From: Taudactylus pleione
Lineage: Eukaryota > Chordata > Amphibia > Anura > Myobatrachidae
NCBI GenBank assembly: GCA_031769625.1
Contig: JAUIMM010000121.1
Coordinates: 7,092,001 to 7,156,000, forward strand
Length of the DNA: 64,000 nt
Direction of reading: 5' to 3'
This document shows positions 13,375 through 26,425 of the stretch, piece by piece. A program made the translations under genes and the position numbers. The first letter of the stretch is position 1; each line of letters starts with the position of its first letter. The notes under the pieces were generated by a model. The model worked only from the letters and a program-made list of their open reading frames with translations, did not search any database and was not told where the DNA came from.

Positions 13375-13416
13375 ATCCAACGCGTTTCGTCCAAATCCTG
13401 GACTTCTTCAAGGGAT
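13375..13416 (-). ncRNA. Hammerhead-ribozyme-like motif (degenerate)
   Basis: Read on the minus strand: a short stem I strand (ATCC), core UUGAAGA, stem II GUCC/GGAC, the GAAA box, CGCGUU, then the stem I partner (GGAU). The order and spacing fit the minimal hammerheads known in Penelope-like retroelements. The core differs from the consensus CUGANGA at the first base and has one extra A before stem II, so activity is doubtful. It sits in an AT-rich fragment inside the 12301 hAT. Confidence 0.45.
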
Positions 13417-13485
13417 AGTAAGGCTCCTATGGGGTATCCAACATTTATACCCCCTCTGGTCTTCAATGTTTTTCAACTATATATA

Positions 13486-13636
<151 letters not shown>

Positions 13637-14183
13637 GCAAGGAATGTTTGGCGGTACTCACGGCACATATAAAAAAAACAACCTATTTAGTTTAACATTT
13701 CAGTTCCAGAAAAAAAGTCTATAAAGACTGAAATGTTTAACTATATAGGTCGGTTGGACCTTATTTTTATATATGTTGTAAGTGCCACCAACCATTCCCT
13801 GCTGTGTATTGCTTAATACTATGGACGGAACCTGGGGTATTATTATATATATATGTAATATATATATATATATATATATATGTAATATATATATATATAT
13901 ATATAATCAATATACAGTGTATATATATATACATACGTATAGAGGTAATGGGCACTTCAGTGTCCAAAGTTTTGTCAAGGGTGCCAGGTACAGTAGATGC
14001 AGGGTAAGCGATGGAAAACGGCACAACTTGCTATACGACCCCGGCTCGCTGTATATTTAAAATTCTGTAAATAAACACCGAGTGCCGTTTTCCATCCCTT
14101 AGGAATTTAATTTTAGACTTTAGAGCCTCCCTGTCTTAAGTGCCCCGGGCCCACCAAAGCCTTAATCCAGCTCTGACTGTCAC

Positions 14184-14797
14184 CACCAGAGTCACAGACA
14201 CATCAAAACAGCGACACATCAAAATCTTAATGTGGGTGAAAGGGAAATATTTTATCTAAAGCCCCTTACATTGCAGTCTATCCCACCTATAAATATAATA
14301 TAATAATATATTACAAATAATTAAAACTAGTAATGTTGCAAAGTATCTAAAGCACATTTATCAATTTTTCCTTTCTTAAGGTTACCATAAAACCAATCTT
14401 GAGAGAACCTTTATAACAGAGATGTGCTCAACCCACACCAATTAGATCGCCCTAGGCAAGTGTCTAGGTCATCTATGTCAGGTACTGAGCCAAGCTAACA
14501 AATCCAGAATCACAGACACACATGATCTAGAACTGTCCTATCCAGTATCACAGACACACAGCATCCATAACTGTGACATCTAGAAACTCAGACATGCAGC
14601 ATCCAGAACTGCCACATCCAGGATAACGGACATGCAATAACCAGAATTATTTACATTTATATTCAGATAACAGATATTCAGCATTTATACCTATAAATAC
14701 AGATTTAGAGGCAGAAGTGAAACACGCAGGATCAAAGAAAAACATCATCCAGATATGGCCAATCCTGAATCACAGACACACAGCATTCAGAACTCCA
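14184..14797. repeat. Second segmental duplicon (remainder)
   Basis: Paralogous to 7691-8443: the same unique stretch (AATCTTAATGTGGGTGAAAGG onward) followed by diverged satellite units. It lacks both the hAT fragment at 7977 and the hAT at 8444, so it shows their empty sites approximately. Confidence 0.8.
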
Positions 14798-17700
14798 GAA
14801 TTACACACTTACAGCATATAGAAGTGTCACATCCAGAACCACAAGCACACTGCACCCAGAACTGTCACATCCAAGACCACAAACACACAGCATATAGAAC
14901 TGTCACATTCAGAACCACAGGCACACCGCACCCAGAACTGTCAGATCCTGAATCACAAACACACAGCATATAGAACTGTCACATTCAGAACCACAGGCAC
15001 ACCGCACCCAGAACTGTCACATCCTGAATAACAAACACAGCATATAGAACTGTCACATTCAGAACCACAGGCACACCGCACCGGTAACTGTCACATCCTG
15101 AATCACAAACACACAGCATTATAGAAGTGTCACATCCAGAACCACAGGCACACCGCACCCAGAACTCTCAAATCCTGAATCACAAACACACAGCATATAG
15201 AACTGTCACATCCAGAACCACAGGCACACCGCACCCAGAACTGTCACATCCTGAATCACAAACACACAGCATATAGAAGTCTCACATCCAGAACCACAGG
15301 CACACCGCAACCAGAACTGTCACATCCTGAATCACAAACACACAGCATATAGAACTGTCACATCCAGAACCACAGGCACACTACACCCAGAACTGTCACA
15401 TCCTGAATCACAAACACACACCATATAGAACTGTCACATCCAGAACCACAAGCACACTGCACCTAGAACTGTCACATGCTGAATCACAAACACACAGCAT
15501 ATAGAACTGTCACATCCAGAACCACAGGAACACCGCACCCAGAACGGTCACATCCAGAATCACAAACACACAGCATATAGAAGTGTCACATCCAGAACCA
15601 CAGGCACACTGCACCCAGAACTGTCACATCCTGAATCACAAACACACAGCATATAGCAGTGTCACATCCAGAACCACAGGCACACTGCACCCAGAACTGT
15701 CACATCCAGTACCACAGGCACACCACACCCATAACTGTGACATCCTGAATCACAAACACATAGCATATGGAAGTGTCACATCCAGAACCACAGACACATC
15801 GCAGCCAGAACTGTCACATCCTGAATCACAAACACACAGCATATAGAAGTCTCACATCCAGAACCACAGGCACACCGCACCCATAACTGTCACATCCTGA
15901 ATCACAAATACATGGCATATAGAAGTGTCACATCCAGAACCACAGGCACATAGCACCCAGGACTGTCACATCCTGAATCACAAACACACAGCATATAGAA
16001 GTGTCACATCCAGAACCACAGGCACACAGCACCCATAACTGTCACATCCAGAACCACAGGCACACCGCACCCATAACTGTGACATCCTGAATCACAAACA
16101 CACAGCACATAGAAGTGTCACATCCAGAACCACAGGCACACAGCACCCATAACTGTCACATCCAGAACCACAGGCACACCGCACCCAGAACTGTGACATC
16201 CTGAATCACAAACATACAGCATATAGAACTGTCACATCCAGAACCACAGGCACACCACACCCAGAACTGTCACATCCTGAATCACAAACACACAGCATAT
16301 AGAACTGTCATATCCAGAACCACAGGCACACCGCACCCAGAACTGTCACATGCTGAATCACAAACACACAGCATATAGAACTGTCACATCCAGAACCACG
16401 GGCACACTGCACCCAGAACTGTCACATCCTGAATCACAAACACACAGCATATAGAAGTGTCACATCCAGAACCACAGGCACACCGCACCCAGAACTCTCA
16501 AATCCTGAATAACAAACACACAGCATATAGAAGTGTCACATCCAGAACCACAGGCACACCGCACCCAGAACTGTCACATCCTGAATCACAAACACACAGC
16601 ATATAGAAGAGTCACATCCACAACCACAGGCACACCGCAACCAGAACTGTCACATCCTGAATCACAAACACACAGCATATAGAACTGTCACATCCAGAAC
16701 CACAGGCACACTACACCCAGAACTGTCACTTCCTGAATCACAAACACACACCATATAGCAGTGTCACATCCAGAACCACAGGCACACTGCACCCAGAACT
16801 GTCACATCCAGAACCACAGGCACACCGCACCCATAACTGTGACATCCTGAATCACAAACACATAGCATATGGAAGTGTCACATCCAGAACCACAGACACA
16901 TCGCAGCCAGAACTGTCACATCCTGAATCACAAACACACAGCATATAGAAGTGTCACATCCAGAACCACAGGCACACCGCACCCATAACTGTCACGTCCT
17001 GAATCACAAATACATGGCATATAGAAGTGTCACATCCAGAACCACAGGCACACAGCACCCAGGACTGTCACATCCTGAGTCACAAACACACAGCATATAG
17101 AAGTGTCACATCCAGAACCACAGGCACACAGCACCCATAACTGTCACATCCAGAACCACAGGCACACCGCACCCATAACTGTGACATCCTGAATCACAAA
17201 CACACAGCATATAGAAGTGTCACATCCAGAACCACAGGCACACAGCACCCATAACTGTCACATCCAGAACCACAGGCACACCGCACCCAGAACTGTGACA
17301 TCCTGAATCACAAACACACAGCATATAGAACTGTCACATCCAGAACCACAGGCACACCGCACCCAGAACTGTGACATCCTGAATCACAAACACACAGCAT
17401 ATAGAACTGTCACATCCAGAACCACAGGCACACCCCACCCAGAACTGTCACATCCTGAATCACAAACACACAGCATATAGAACTGTCATATCCAGAACCA
17501 CAGCCACCCCGCACCCAGAACTGTCACATGCAGAATCACAAACACACAGCATATAGAACTGTCACATCCAGAACCACGGGCACACTGCACCCAGAACTGT
17601 CACATCCTGAATCACAAACACACAGCATATAGAAGTGTCACATCCAGAACCACAGGCACACCACACCCAGAACTCTCAAATCCTGAATAACATACACACA

Positions 17701-20700
17701 GCATATAGAACTGTCACATCCAGAACCACAGGCACACTACACCCAGAACTGTCACTTCCTGAATCACAAACACACAGCATATAGAAGAGTCACATCCAGA
17801 ACCACAGGCACACCGCAACCAGAACTGTCACATCCTGAATCACAAACACACAGCATATAGAACTGTCACATCCAGAACCACAGGCACACTACACCCAGAA
17901 CTGTCACTTCCTGAATCACAAACACACACCATATAGAACTGTCACATCCAGAACCACAGGAACACCGCACCCAGAACGGTCACATCCAGAATCACAAACA
18001 CACAGCATATAGAACTGTCACATCCAGAACCACAGGCACACCCCACCCAGAACTGTCACATCCTGAATCACAAACACACAGCATATAGAACTGTCATATC
18101 CAGAACCACAGCCACCCCGCACCCAGAACTGTCACATGCAGAATCACAAACACACAGCATATAGAACTGTCACATCCAGAACCACGGGCACACTGCACCC
18201 AGAACTGTCACATCCTGAATCACAAACACACAGCATATAGAAGTGTCACATCCAGAACCACAGGCACACCACACCCAGAACTCTCAAATCCTGAATAACA
18301 TACACACAGCATATAGAACTGTCACATCCAGAACCACAGGCACACTACACCCAGAACTGTCACTTCCTGAATCACAAACACACAGCATATAGAAGAGTCA
18401 CATCCAGAACCACAGGCACACCGCAACCAGAACTGTCACATCCTGAATCACAAACACACAGCATATAGAACTGTCACATCCAGAACCACAGGCACACTAC
18501 ACCCAGAACTGTCACTTCCTGAATCACAAACACACACCATATAGAACTGTCACATCCAGAACCACAGGAACACCGCACCCAGAACGGTCACATCCAGAAT
18601 CACAAACACACAGCATATAGAAGTTTCACATCCAGAACCACAGGCACACAGCACCCAGAACTGTCACATCCTGAATCACAAACACACAGCAAATAGAAGT
18701 GTCACATCCAGAACCACAGGCACACTGCACCCATAACTGTCACATCCTGAATCACAAACACACAGCATATAGCAGTGTCACATCCAGAACCACAGGCACA
18801 CTGCACCCAGAACTGTCACATCCAGAACCACAGGCACACCGCAGCCATAACTGTCACATCCTGAATAACAAACACATAGCATATAGAAGTGTCACATCCA
18901 GAACCACAGGCACACTGCACCCAGAACTGTCACATCCTGAATCACAAGCACACAGCATATAGAAGTGTCACATCCTGAATCACAAACGCACCGCATATAG
19001 AATGTCACATCCAGAACCACAGGCACACCACACCCATAACTGTGACATCCTGAATCACAAACACATAGCATATAGAAGTGTCACATCCAGAACCACAGAC
19101 ACATCGCAACTAGAACTGTCACATCCTGAATCACAAACACACAGCATATAGAACTGTCACATCCAGAACCACAGGCACACTACACCCAGAACTGTCACAT
19201 CCTGAATCACAAACACACAGCATATAGAACTGTCACATCCAGAACCACAGGCACACTGCACCTAGAACTGTCACATGCTGAATCACAAACACACAGCATA
19301 TAGAACTGTCACATCCAGAACCACGGGCACACCGCACCCAGAACGGTCACATCCAGAATCACAAACACACAGCATATAGAAGTTTCACATCCAGAACTAC
19401 AGGCACACAGCACCCAGAACTGTCACATCCTGAATAACAAACACACAGCATATAGAAGTGTCACATCCAGAACCACAGGCACACTGCACCCAGAACTGTC
19501 ACATCCTGAATCACAAACACACAGCATATAGAAGTGTCACATCCAGAACCACAGGCACACCGCACCCATAACTGTCACATCCTGAATAACAAACACACAG
19601 CATATAGAAGTGTCACATCCAGAACCACAGGCACACCGCACCCAGAACTGTCACATCCTGAATCACAAACGCACCGCATATAGAATGTCACATCCAGAAC
19701 CACAGGCACACCACACCCAGAACTGTCACATCCTGAATCACAAACACACAGCATATAGAAGTGTCACATCCTGAACCACAGGCACACCGCACCCAGAACT
19801 GTCACATCCTGAATCACAAACACACAGCATATAGAACTGTCACATCCAGAACCACAGGCACACTACACCCAGAACTGTCACTTCCTGAATCACAAACACA
19901 CAGCATATAGCAGTGTCACATCCAGAACCACAGGCACACTGCACCCAGAACTGTCACATCCAGAACCACAGGCACACCGCAGCCATAACTGTCACATCCT
20001 GAATCACAAACACACAGCATATAGAAGTGTCACATCCAGAACCACAGGCACACCGCACCCATAACTGTCACATCCTGAATCACAAACACACAGCATATAG
20101 AAGTGTCACATCCAGAACCACAGGCACACCACACCCATAACTGTCACATCCTGAATTACAAATACATGGCATATAGAAGTGTCACATCCAGAACCACAGG
20201 CACACTGCACACAGAACTGTCACATCCTGAATCACAAACACACAGCATATAGAAGTGTCACATCCTGAATCACAAACGCACCGCATATAGAATGTCACAT
20301 CCAGAACCACAGGCACACCACACCCATAACTGTGACATCCTGAATCACAAACACATAGCATATAGAAGTGTCACATCCAGAACCACAGACACATCGCAAC
20401 CAGAACTGTCACATCCTGAATCACAAACACACAGCATATAGAACTGTCACATCCAGAACCACAGGCACACTACACCCAGAACTGTCACATCCTGAATCAC
20501 AAACACACAGCATATAGAACTGTCACATCCAGAACCACAGGCACACTGCACCTAGAACTGTCACATGCTGAATCACAAACACACAGCATATAGAACTGTC
20601 ACATCCAGAACCACGGGCACACCGCACCCAGAACGGTCACATCCAGAATCATAAACACACAGCATATAGAAGTTTCACATCCAGAACTACAGGCACACAG

Positions 20701-21993
20701 CACCCAGAACTGTCACATCCTGAATAACAAACACACAGAATATAGAAGTGTCACATCCAGAACCACAGGCACACTGCACCCAGAACTGTCACATCCTGAA
20801 TCACAAACACACAGCATATAGAAGTGTCACATCCAGAACCACAGGCACACCGCACCCATAACTGTCACATCCTGAATAACAAACACACAGCATATAGAAG
20901 TGTCACATCCAGAACCACAGGCACACCGCACCCAGAACTGTCACATCCTGAATCACAAACACACAGCATATAGAAGTGTCACATCCAGAACCACAGGCAC
21001 ACAGCACCCAGAACTGTCACATCCTGAATCACAAACACACCGCATATAGAATGTCACATCCAGAACCACAGGCACACTGCACCCATAACTGTCACATCCT
21101 GAATCACAAACACACAGCATATAGCAGTGTCACATCCAGAACCACAGGCACACTGCACCCAGAACTGTCACATCCAGAACCACAGGCACACCGCAGCCAT
21201 AACTGTCACATCCTGAATCACAAACACACAGCATATAGAAGTGTCACATCAAGAACCACAGGCACACCGCACCCATAACTGTCACATCCTGAATCACAAA
21301 CACACAGCATATAGAAGTGTCACATCCAGAACCACAGGCACACCACACCCATAACTGTCACATCCTGAATTACAAATACATGGCATATAGAAGTGTCACA
21401 TCCAGAACCACAGGCACACTGCACCCAGAACTGTCACATCCTGAATCACAAACACACAGCATATAGAAGTGTCACATCCTGAATCACAAACGCACCGCAT
21501 ATAGAATGTCACATCCAGAACCACAGGCACACCACACCCATAACTGTGACATCCTGAATCACAAACACATAGCATATAGAAGTGTCACATCCAGAACCAC
21601 AGACACATCGCAACCAGAACTGTCACATCCTGAATCGCAAACACACAGCATATAGAACTGTCACATCCAGAACCACAGGCACACTACACCCAGAACTGTC
21701 ACATCCTGAATCACAAACACACAGCATATAGAACTGTCACATCCAGAACCACAGGCACACTGCACCTAGAACTGTCACATGCTGAATCACAAACACACAG
21801 CATATAGAACTGTCACATCCAGAACCACGGGCACACCGCACCCAGAACGGTCACATCCAGAATCACAAACACACAGCATATAGAAGTTTCACATCCAGAA
21901 CTACAGGCACACAGCACCCAGAACTGTCACATCCTGAATAACAAACACACAGCATATAGAAGTGTCACATCCAGAACCACAGGCACACCGCAC
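14798..21993. repeat. 76-bp dimeric higher-order satellite array
   Basis: About 95 copies of a 76-bp unit made of two diverged 38-mers: one with ATATAGAAGTGTCACATCCAG plus AACCACAGGCACACCG, one with CACCCAGAACTGTCACATCC plus TGAATCACAAACACACAG. Both halves align to the monomer of 1-4246 through the TGTCACATCC core, so this is the same satellite in dimeric form. Longer duplications are visible: a block near 17410 recurs near 18020 (about 8 dimers), and the rare marker CACAAACGCA occurs at 18981, 20271 and 21485 (spacings of about 1290 and 1214 bp, near 17 and 16 dimers). Confidence 0.95.
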
Positions 21994-22278
21994 ACTGATT
22001 AGGAGCAAAGTAAAAAAGGGGTGCACATACATTTATAATTTTTGCATGCAGGGTAAATCCTGGCTGCTTTTGTATGTATCCCACAAATACTGTACAGCTT
22101 GTTTTTTACACTGCATTTTATTTGCGTTTGGACACACACCTAAATCTCTCTGCACATTTTACATCTGCTCCACCTGCAGTGCAGCATGGTTATACCAAGG
22201 TGTGAAATTATTTGCACTTTTTTTAGTTTGGTCCCAACTCAAAATTAGCCCCATAATTACTAAAAAAAAAAAAAAAAG
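21994..22278 (+). mobile_element. A-tailed dispersed repeat, possible
   Basis: Directly abuts the satellite end and finishes in a run of 17 A at about 22261-22277, which suggests a retroposed sequence. No RNA polymerase III boxes or coding homology were recognised. Nothing else is seen from 22280 to 22660. Confidence 0.35.
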
Positions 22279-22662
22279 GGTCAATTTCAACATTACCTGC
22301 AGTGTTCTCTAGCATACAGCATGTTAGAGTGATACACTACACTGAAGAGAACCTACTGTACAAACAATCTGTTAAAAGTGTAGCCAATATGTATTTGGTC
22401 TACACCTGTGTGTACGAGCCCTATAACACACCTGTCATATACAGTATACCTATTTAGATCAGACTGTATCAGTTTGATGGGACCCCCTGACAATCGGTAT
22501 ATTTGTCCCATCTACCAGGAACTTTGCAAGCGTGTCCCATCTAGCCATAATTACAGCAAATGTTCATTTTCCACGCACACATATAGTTCCTCAACTACTG
22601 GTGACAATTTGTTTCCCCTTGAAAAGTAGATTTGGCCAAAATATTATGCCATATAGAGTCTT

Positions 22663-22868
22663 CATTCTAGCACCCTGCACCTGTCACAACCCATTGCAGT
22701 TCCTCTTTCCTGCCTGGGGTGTCGCTTCTAGCACACTCAGCTGATGGAACAAACTTCTGTCTGATATACAGACCAACATGTGCTAGAAGCACCACAGCAA
22801 AGAGTGACACCCCAGGCAGGAAAGAGGAACTGCACGGCTTGTGACAGGTGCAAGGTGCTAGAATGAGC
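22663..22868. repeat. Long imperfect hairpin (inverted repeat)
   Basis: Arms of about 75-85 bp (22663-22738 and about 22777-22868) are complementary over CATTCTAGCACC, CTGTCACAA, GCAGTTCCTCTTTCCTGCC and TGGGGTGTC, with a loop of roughly 45 bp. One arm has an extra stretch (CTTTGCTGTGG) absent from the other. No target duplication was found, so it could be a foldback MITE or another foldback repeat. Confidence 0.75.
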
Positions 22869-23097
22869 ACTAATATATCTCAGCATATCATTTGATTACT
22901 TGCTCTATCTGCAACAAGTTGACAACCTGTCTGTTTTCTTCTCTTACATTGTACTGTATGGTAATATTTGAGTTTGTAAATTAAGAATTCTATGTCAATT
23001 ATTAAAATCCTACAGCCTAATGCAGGCTGGAAGTAAATTGTGTATATTCACAACATTACAAAAGCAAGAGATTAGGCGCTAATGAATAAAAGGAAGA

Positions 23098-23138
<41 letters not shown>

Positions 23139-23249
23139 TTGCAGTGAAATGACCAAAAATATTTGTAATTAATAGCAGCAAAATGACATGTGTGCTTGTG
23201 AATACACACCTACACATCACATACTATGGTGTAACAAAGACATACATAG

Positions 23250-23390
23250 AAAGAAAGTCTATTTGCGCTGATGAGACACCATTAATCTGTAATTATAAAA
23301 TAAACCGGTTTCGCTCCTGTATAGAGGAATCTTTTTCAAAGAGTGAAAAAGCTCCCTCTACACAGGAGCGAAAACGGGTGGGGAACCAAA
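23250..23390. other. Head-to-head Penelope-like remnant with hammerhead-like halves
   Basis: A palindrome centred near 23346 places two GGAGCGAAA(A/C)CGG motifs back to back: one on the plus strand at 23371-23385, one on the minus strand at about 23305-23320. Each is preceded on its own strand by a GAAAAAG(A/C)TCC stem. The outer part at 23255-23310 is also found inverted at 25140-25205 (CAGATTAATGGTGTCTTATC there), so two outward-facing copies surround the MITEs in between. The assignment to Penelope-like elements is by analogy. Confidence 0.4.
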
Positions 23391-23527
23391 GCCCTATGCA
23401 AATTCATGACTGGACAATCCTTATCTTAGTGCATTGGCCCCCTTTGCCATCGCTGGGTCTGGTTGCCATATACTTTTCATTGTTGTTGCCGTCCACTTGG
23501 GGAATCCTCCATACCATATGGAATATA

Positions 23528-24076
23528 GGCCCTCATTCAGAGCCGTACGCTCTGAGCAGAGCGCACGCTCTGAATGAGGGCCGGGCTCCATTTTCATGGA
23601 GCGTCCTCCTGGACGCTCGTATAGCTGTGGGTCACCACCCACAGGCTATACGAGCGTGCATTTTGATGGCCGCGATGGTCGTGACCATCGCGACCATCGA
23701 AATTGCGAGCCGGAGCCTGCGGTTGAGGTTTTCAACCGCAAGCTCCGGAGTGATTTTGGCTCTATCAGAGCCAAAATCACTCCCACTGACATCACTAGTG
23801 ATGTCAGTGGGCCGGCTTCTGACGGGAGGCGTTCCCGTGGGAACGCCCCCGTCAGGGAGGCACGCCCCCGGCATGCCCACCAAAGGGGGCGTGCTGTCAA
23901 TCAACATTGACAGCACGCCCCCTTTGATCGGACACAACGAGCGAAGGAAAGTCCTTCGCTCGTCGTGTCTGGCGCATGCGCACGACGGAGCTCCCTCCGT
24001 CGTGCGCATGCTCAGTGCAGACCATCGACCCACTTGCGAGCGGACAGCCGCTCGCGAGTGGGTCTGAATCAGGCCC
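23528..24076. mobile_element. Palindrome-array MITE, copy A (Harbinger-like)
   Basis: 549 bp with ends GGCCCTCATTCAGAG and TCTGAATCAGGCCC, flanked by ATA on both sides (23525-23527, 24077-24079). The whole element is a chain of successive perfect palindromes, for example at 23585-23602, in the TGACATCACTAGTGATGTCA tract, at 23938-23962 and around GCGCATGCGC. Because each palindrome reads on both strands, overlapping open frames appear on both strands; none is a gene. It is about 99 percent identical to 54885-55433 outside two inverted loops. The 3-bp A/T duplication and GGSCC ends fit PIF/Harbinger MITEs. Confidence 0.85.
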
Positions 24077-24344
24077 ATAGAGGCTATTGACGTCCACTTC
24101 TAGCGTCAGCATCTGTGGCCCAGGCGGACCCCCACAGGTGGATATACGGGCGGTGTGCAACCGCAGCTGCTGCACCACTCTTTACAGCACGGGAGATATT
24201 CAGGGCTGCCTAATCCTGCACGGCATACTGAGTGCTGACTACTAACATTAGTGGAGAGTGGTGACTATACAAGCTTTCATGTTTCCATCTGCATTTTTTT
24301 GTGGCTTAAAACCAGGTGCGATATCTTATGAATATATGGACTGA

Positions 24345-24875
24345 GGGCCTAATTCAGACATGCTTGCGAACGATATGCGCTCGCAAACGGGTCGATGGTG
24401 GCCCAGTGCGCATGCGCACGACGGAGCTGGCTCCGTCGTTCGCGTGAGCGAGACCCGGATAGCGACGAGAAATCCGTCGCTCCGGGTCTCGTACCAAAGG
24501 GGGCATGCTGTCGATGTTGAGTGACAGCACGCCCCCTTTGGTGGGCGGGCCGGGGGCGTGGCTGCCCAGACGGAGGCGTTCCCATGGGAACGCCTACCAT
24601 CTGGGGCCGGCCACACTGACATCACAAGTGATGTCAGTGGGAGTGCTTTCGGCTCTGTTAGAGCCGAAAGCACTCTAGAGCTTGCGGCAACGAGACCCTA
24701 CCACAAGGGTCTCATCGCAAGCCCGATGGTCGCGATGGTCTTGACCATCGCGACTATCTTCCTGGCCGCTCGCCATAGCTTTGGGGGGTCACCCACAGCG
24801 ATGTGAGCTGCCAGGAGGCCGTTCTAAAAAAACAGAAGGCTGGCCCTGATTCAGAGCGTCCGGCTCTGAATCAGG
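24345..24875. mobile_element. Palindrome-array MITE, inverted relative to copy A
   Basis: Begins GGGCCTAATTCAGAC and ends near GGCTCTGAATCAGG. It has the same modules as copy A in reverse order: GCGCATGCGC, the CACCAAAGGGGGC block and the TGACATCACAAGTGATGTCA palindrome. It is more diverged than copy A. Target duplication is unclear. 270 bp separate it from copy A. Confidence 0.75.
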
Positions 24876-25771
24876 CACTGGGTCCTTTTAAAGCACAGTG
24901 TCATTCATATATTAGACTTGGAGATCTCCATGGAGTTATTGTGATCATTATTGTAGTTTAATTGGTTTTATGTATTTTTATATGCAGTATTTGTTTGTTC
25001 ATATGTATGTGTTACATGTTCAAATATAAATGTTTGCAATATGGCTAGTCATATTCTAGTCTGAATAAATATACAGTGCATATAGAATATATCAACAAAT
25101 ATATATATTTTTTTAGTGATCATCAGGCCCCCCTGATTATTCTATTTTATTTTATAATTACAGATTAATGGTGTCTTATCAGCGCAAATAGACTTTTTTT
25201 TCTTTGTATATATTCACAATATGCAGTGCTGTATACACCTCACTCAAGGTTCTCTGAGAGCATTTTCTTAATTGGTGCTTAAATATTACTGCAGAATAGG
25301 CTTGTACCAAAAGATAAATAAATACAAGCTTATATATTTACTTGTCTTTATGCCTACCGACAAGTTTGGTGGAAATCATTTTAGACCCAAAATTGCCACG
25401 TGATGGTTACATTGTTTGCACGTGTCATCTTGAGGTGCAATTACATCTGTGCGCACGTCTGTTTTTTTTCCTACTAGTCATTATCATCAGTGCGGACTTT
25501 CCCTTACCCTATACTAGCATCCAGCTCTGCTTAGCCCACATTTCCATGAACACATCTTCACTGGACTTTGCCTACCTAAGAACGCCCTGTTATAACCTAG
25601 CTCCGTCTCTCCACACACTAATGTAGAAGCGTCAGGGGAACCCATTCTCCCTTCATCATAGTTTGTAACCAAAGTTCTAATCTTTCTTAAGAAAGTGACC
25701 CTGAAATGCAGCGTAGTATACGGTATATATCAATATAAGAAAAAGTTCAGTCATTTCTTGAATGGTATTCG
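24876..25771. other. Intronic sequence, no gene seen
   Basis: AT-rich single-copy-looking sequence. The only structure noted is the inverted partner (25140-25205) of the segment at 23255-23310. No exon of ptprn was recognised on the minus strand. Confidence 0.5.
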
Positions 25772-26325
25772 GATGGAAGATCAACATAGGTTGAAAGGTA
25801 ATAGGTCGACACCAGATGGTCTACAGGTAATAGGTCGACATGGTCACCTGGTGCAGAAGGTCGACAGACAAATAGTTTACAGTACAGAAGATTGGCAGGG
25901 TTAAAAGGTCAACAAGTTCAAAAGGTCAACACACAAATTGTCAACACAAAAATGGTTGACATGTTTTTTCAACAATTTTAATATTGGGGTTAGTGTTAGA
26001 GGTTAAGGTCTTGGGGGAGGGTTAGGCTGCTGGAGGGGAAGGCTAGGTTTAGGCATTAGAGGGAGGGCTAGGGTTAGGCTATGGATAGGCACTAGGGGGA
26101 GGTTTAGGGGGAGGCACTAAGTGGGGGGTAGGGTTAATTCACAAAAAAAGGGTCTATTTTTGTGTTGATCATTTGTGTGTCGACCTTTTGCACTGTCGAC
26201 CATTTGTCCTTTGTCCTATAGTACACTTCGACCTTGTCGATCTATTGCATTGCCAGTCGACCATCTGCTGTCGACCTATTGACTGTTGACCTGACCTATT
26301 TATTGTCGATCTATTATACCACACT
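25772..26325. mobile_element. GGTCGAC-repeat transposon-like element with TTAGG-like core
   Basis: Arms of short direct repeats (AATAGGTCGACA, AGGTCAACA) at 25795-25960 are mirrored in inverted form at 26160-26320 (TGTCGACC, TGTCGATCTATT). The centre (25980-26140) is GGTTAGG/GGGGGAGG repeat like the cores of 4247-4618 and 56951-57430. No coding capacity or clear target duplication was seen. Confidence 0.6.
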
Positions 26326-26425
26326 CTCTTGAATCCTGTTGTCCTAAAAATAATAATGTATTACATACTTAAATAAAGGGTGACCCATTACTGTTCCTTT
26401 AGGCTTACAATATGATAGTCACATC

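Noticed and set aside
23596..24178. Overlapping 80-294-codon open frames on both strands around 23183-24178 and again at 54947-55435
   Set aside because: They lie in palindrome-array MITEs, where GC-rich self-complementary DNA leaves both strands open. The same frames recur in unrelated MITE copies and contain no protein motif.
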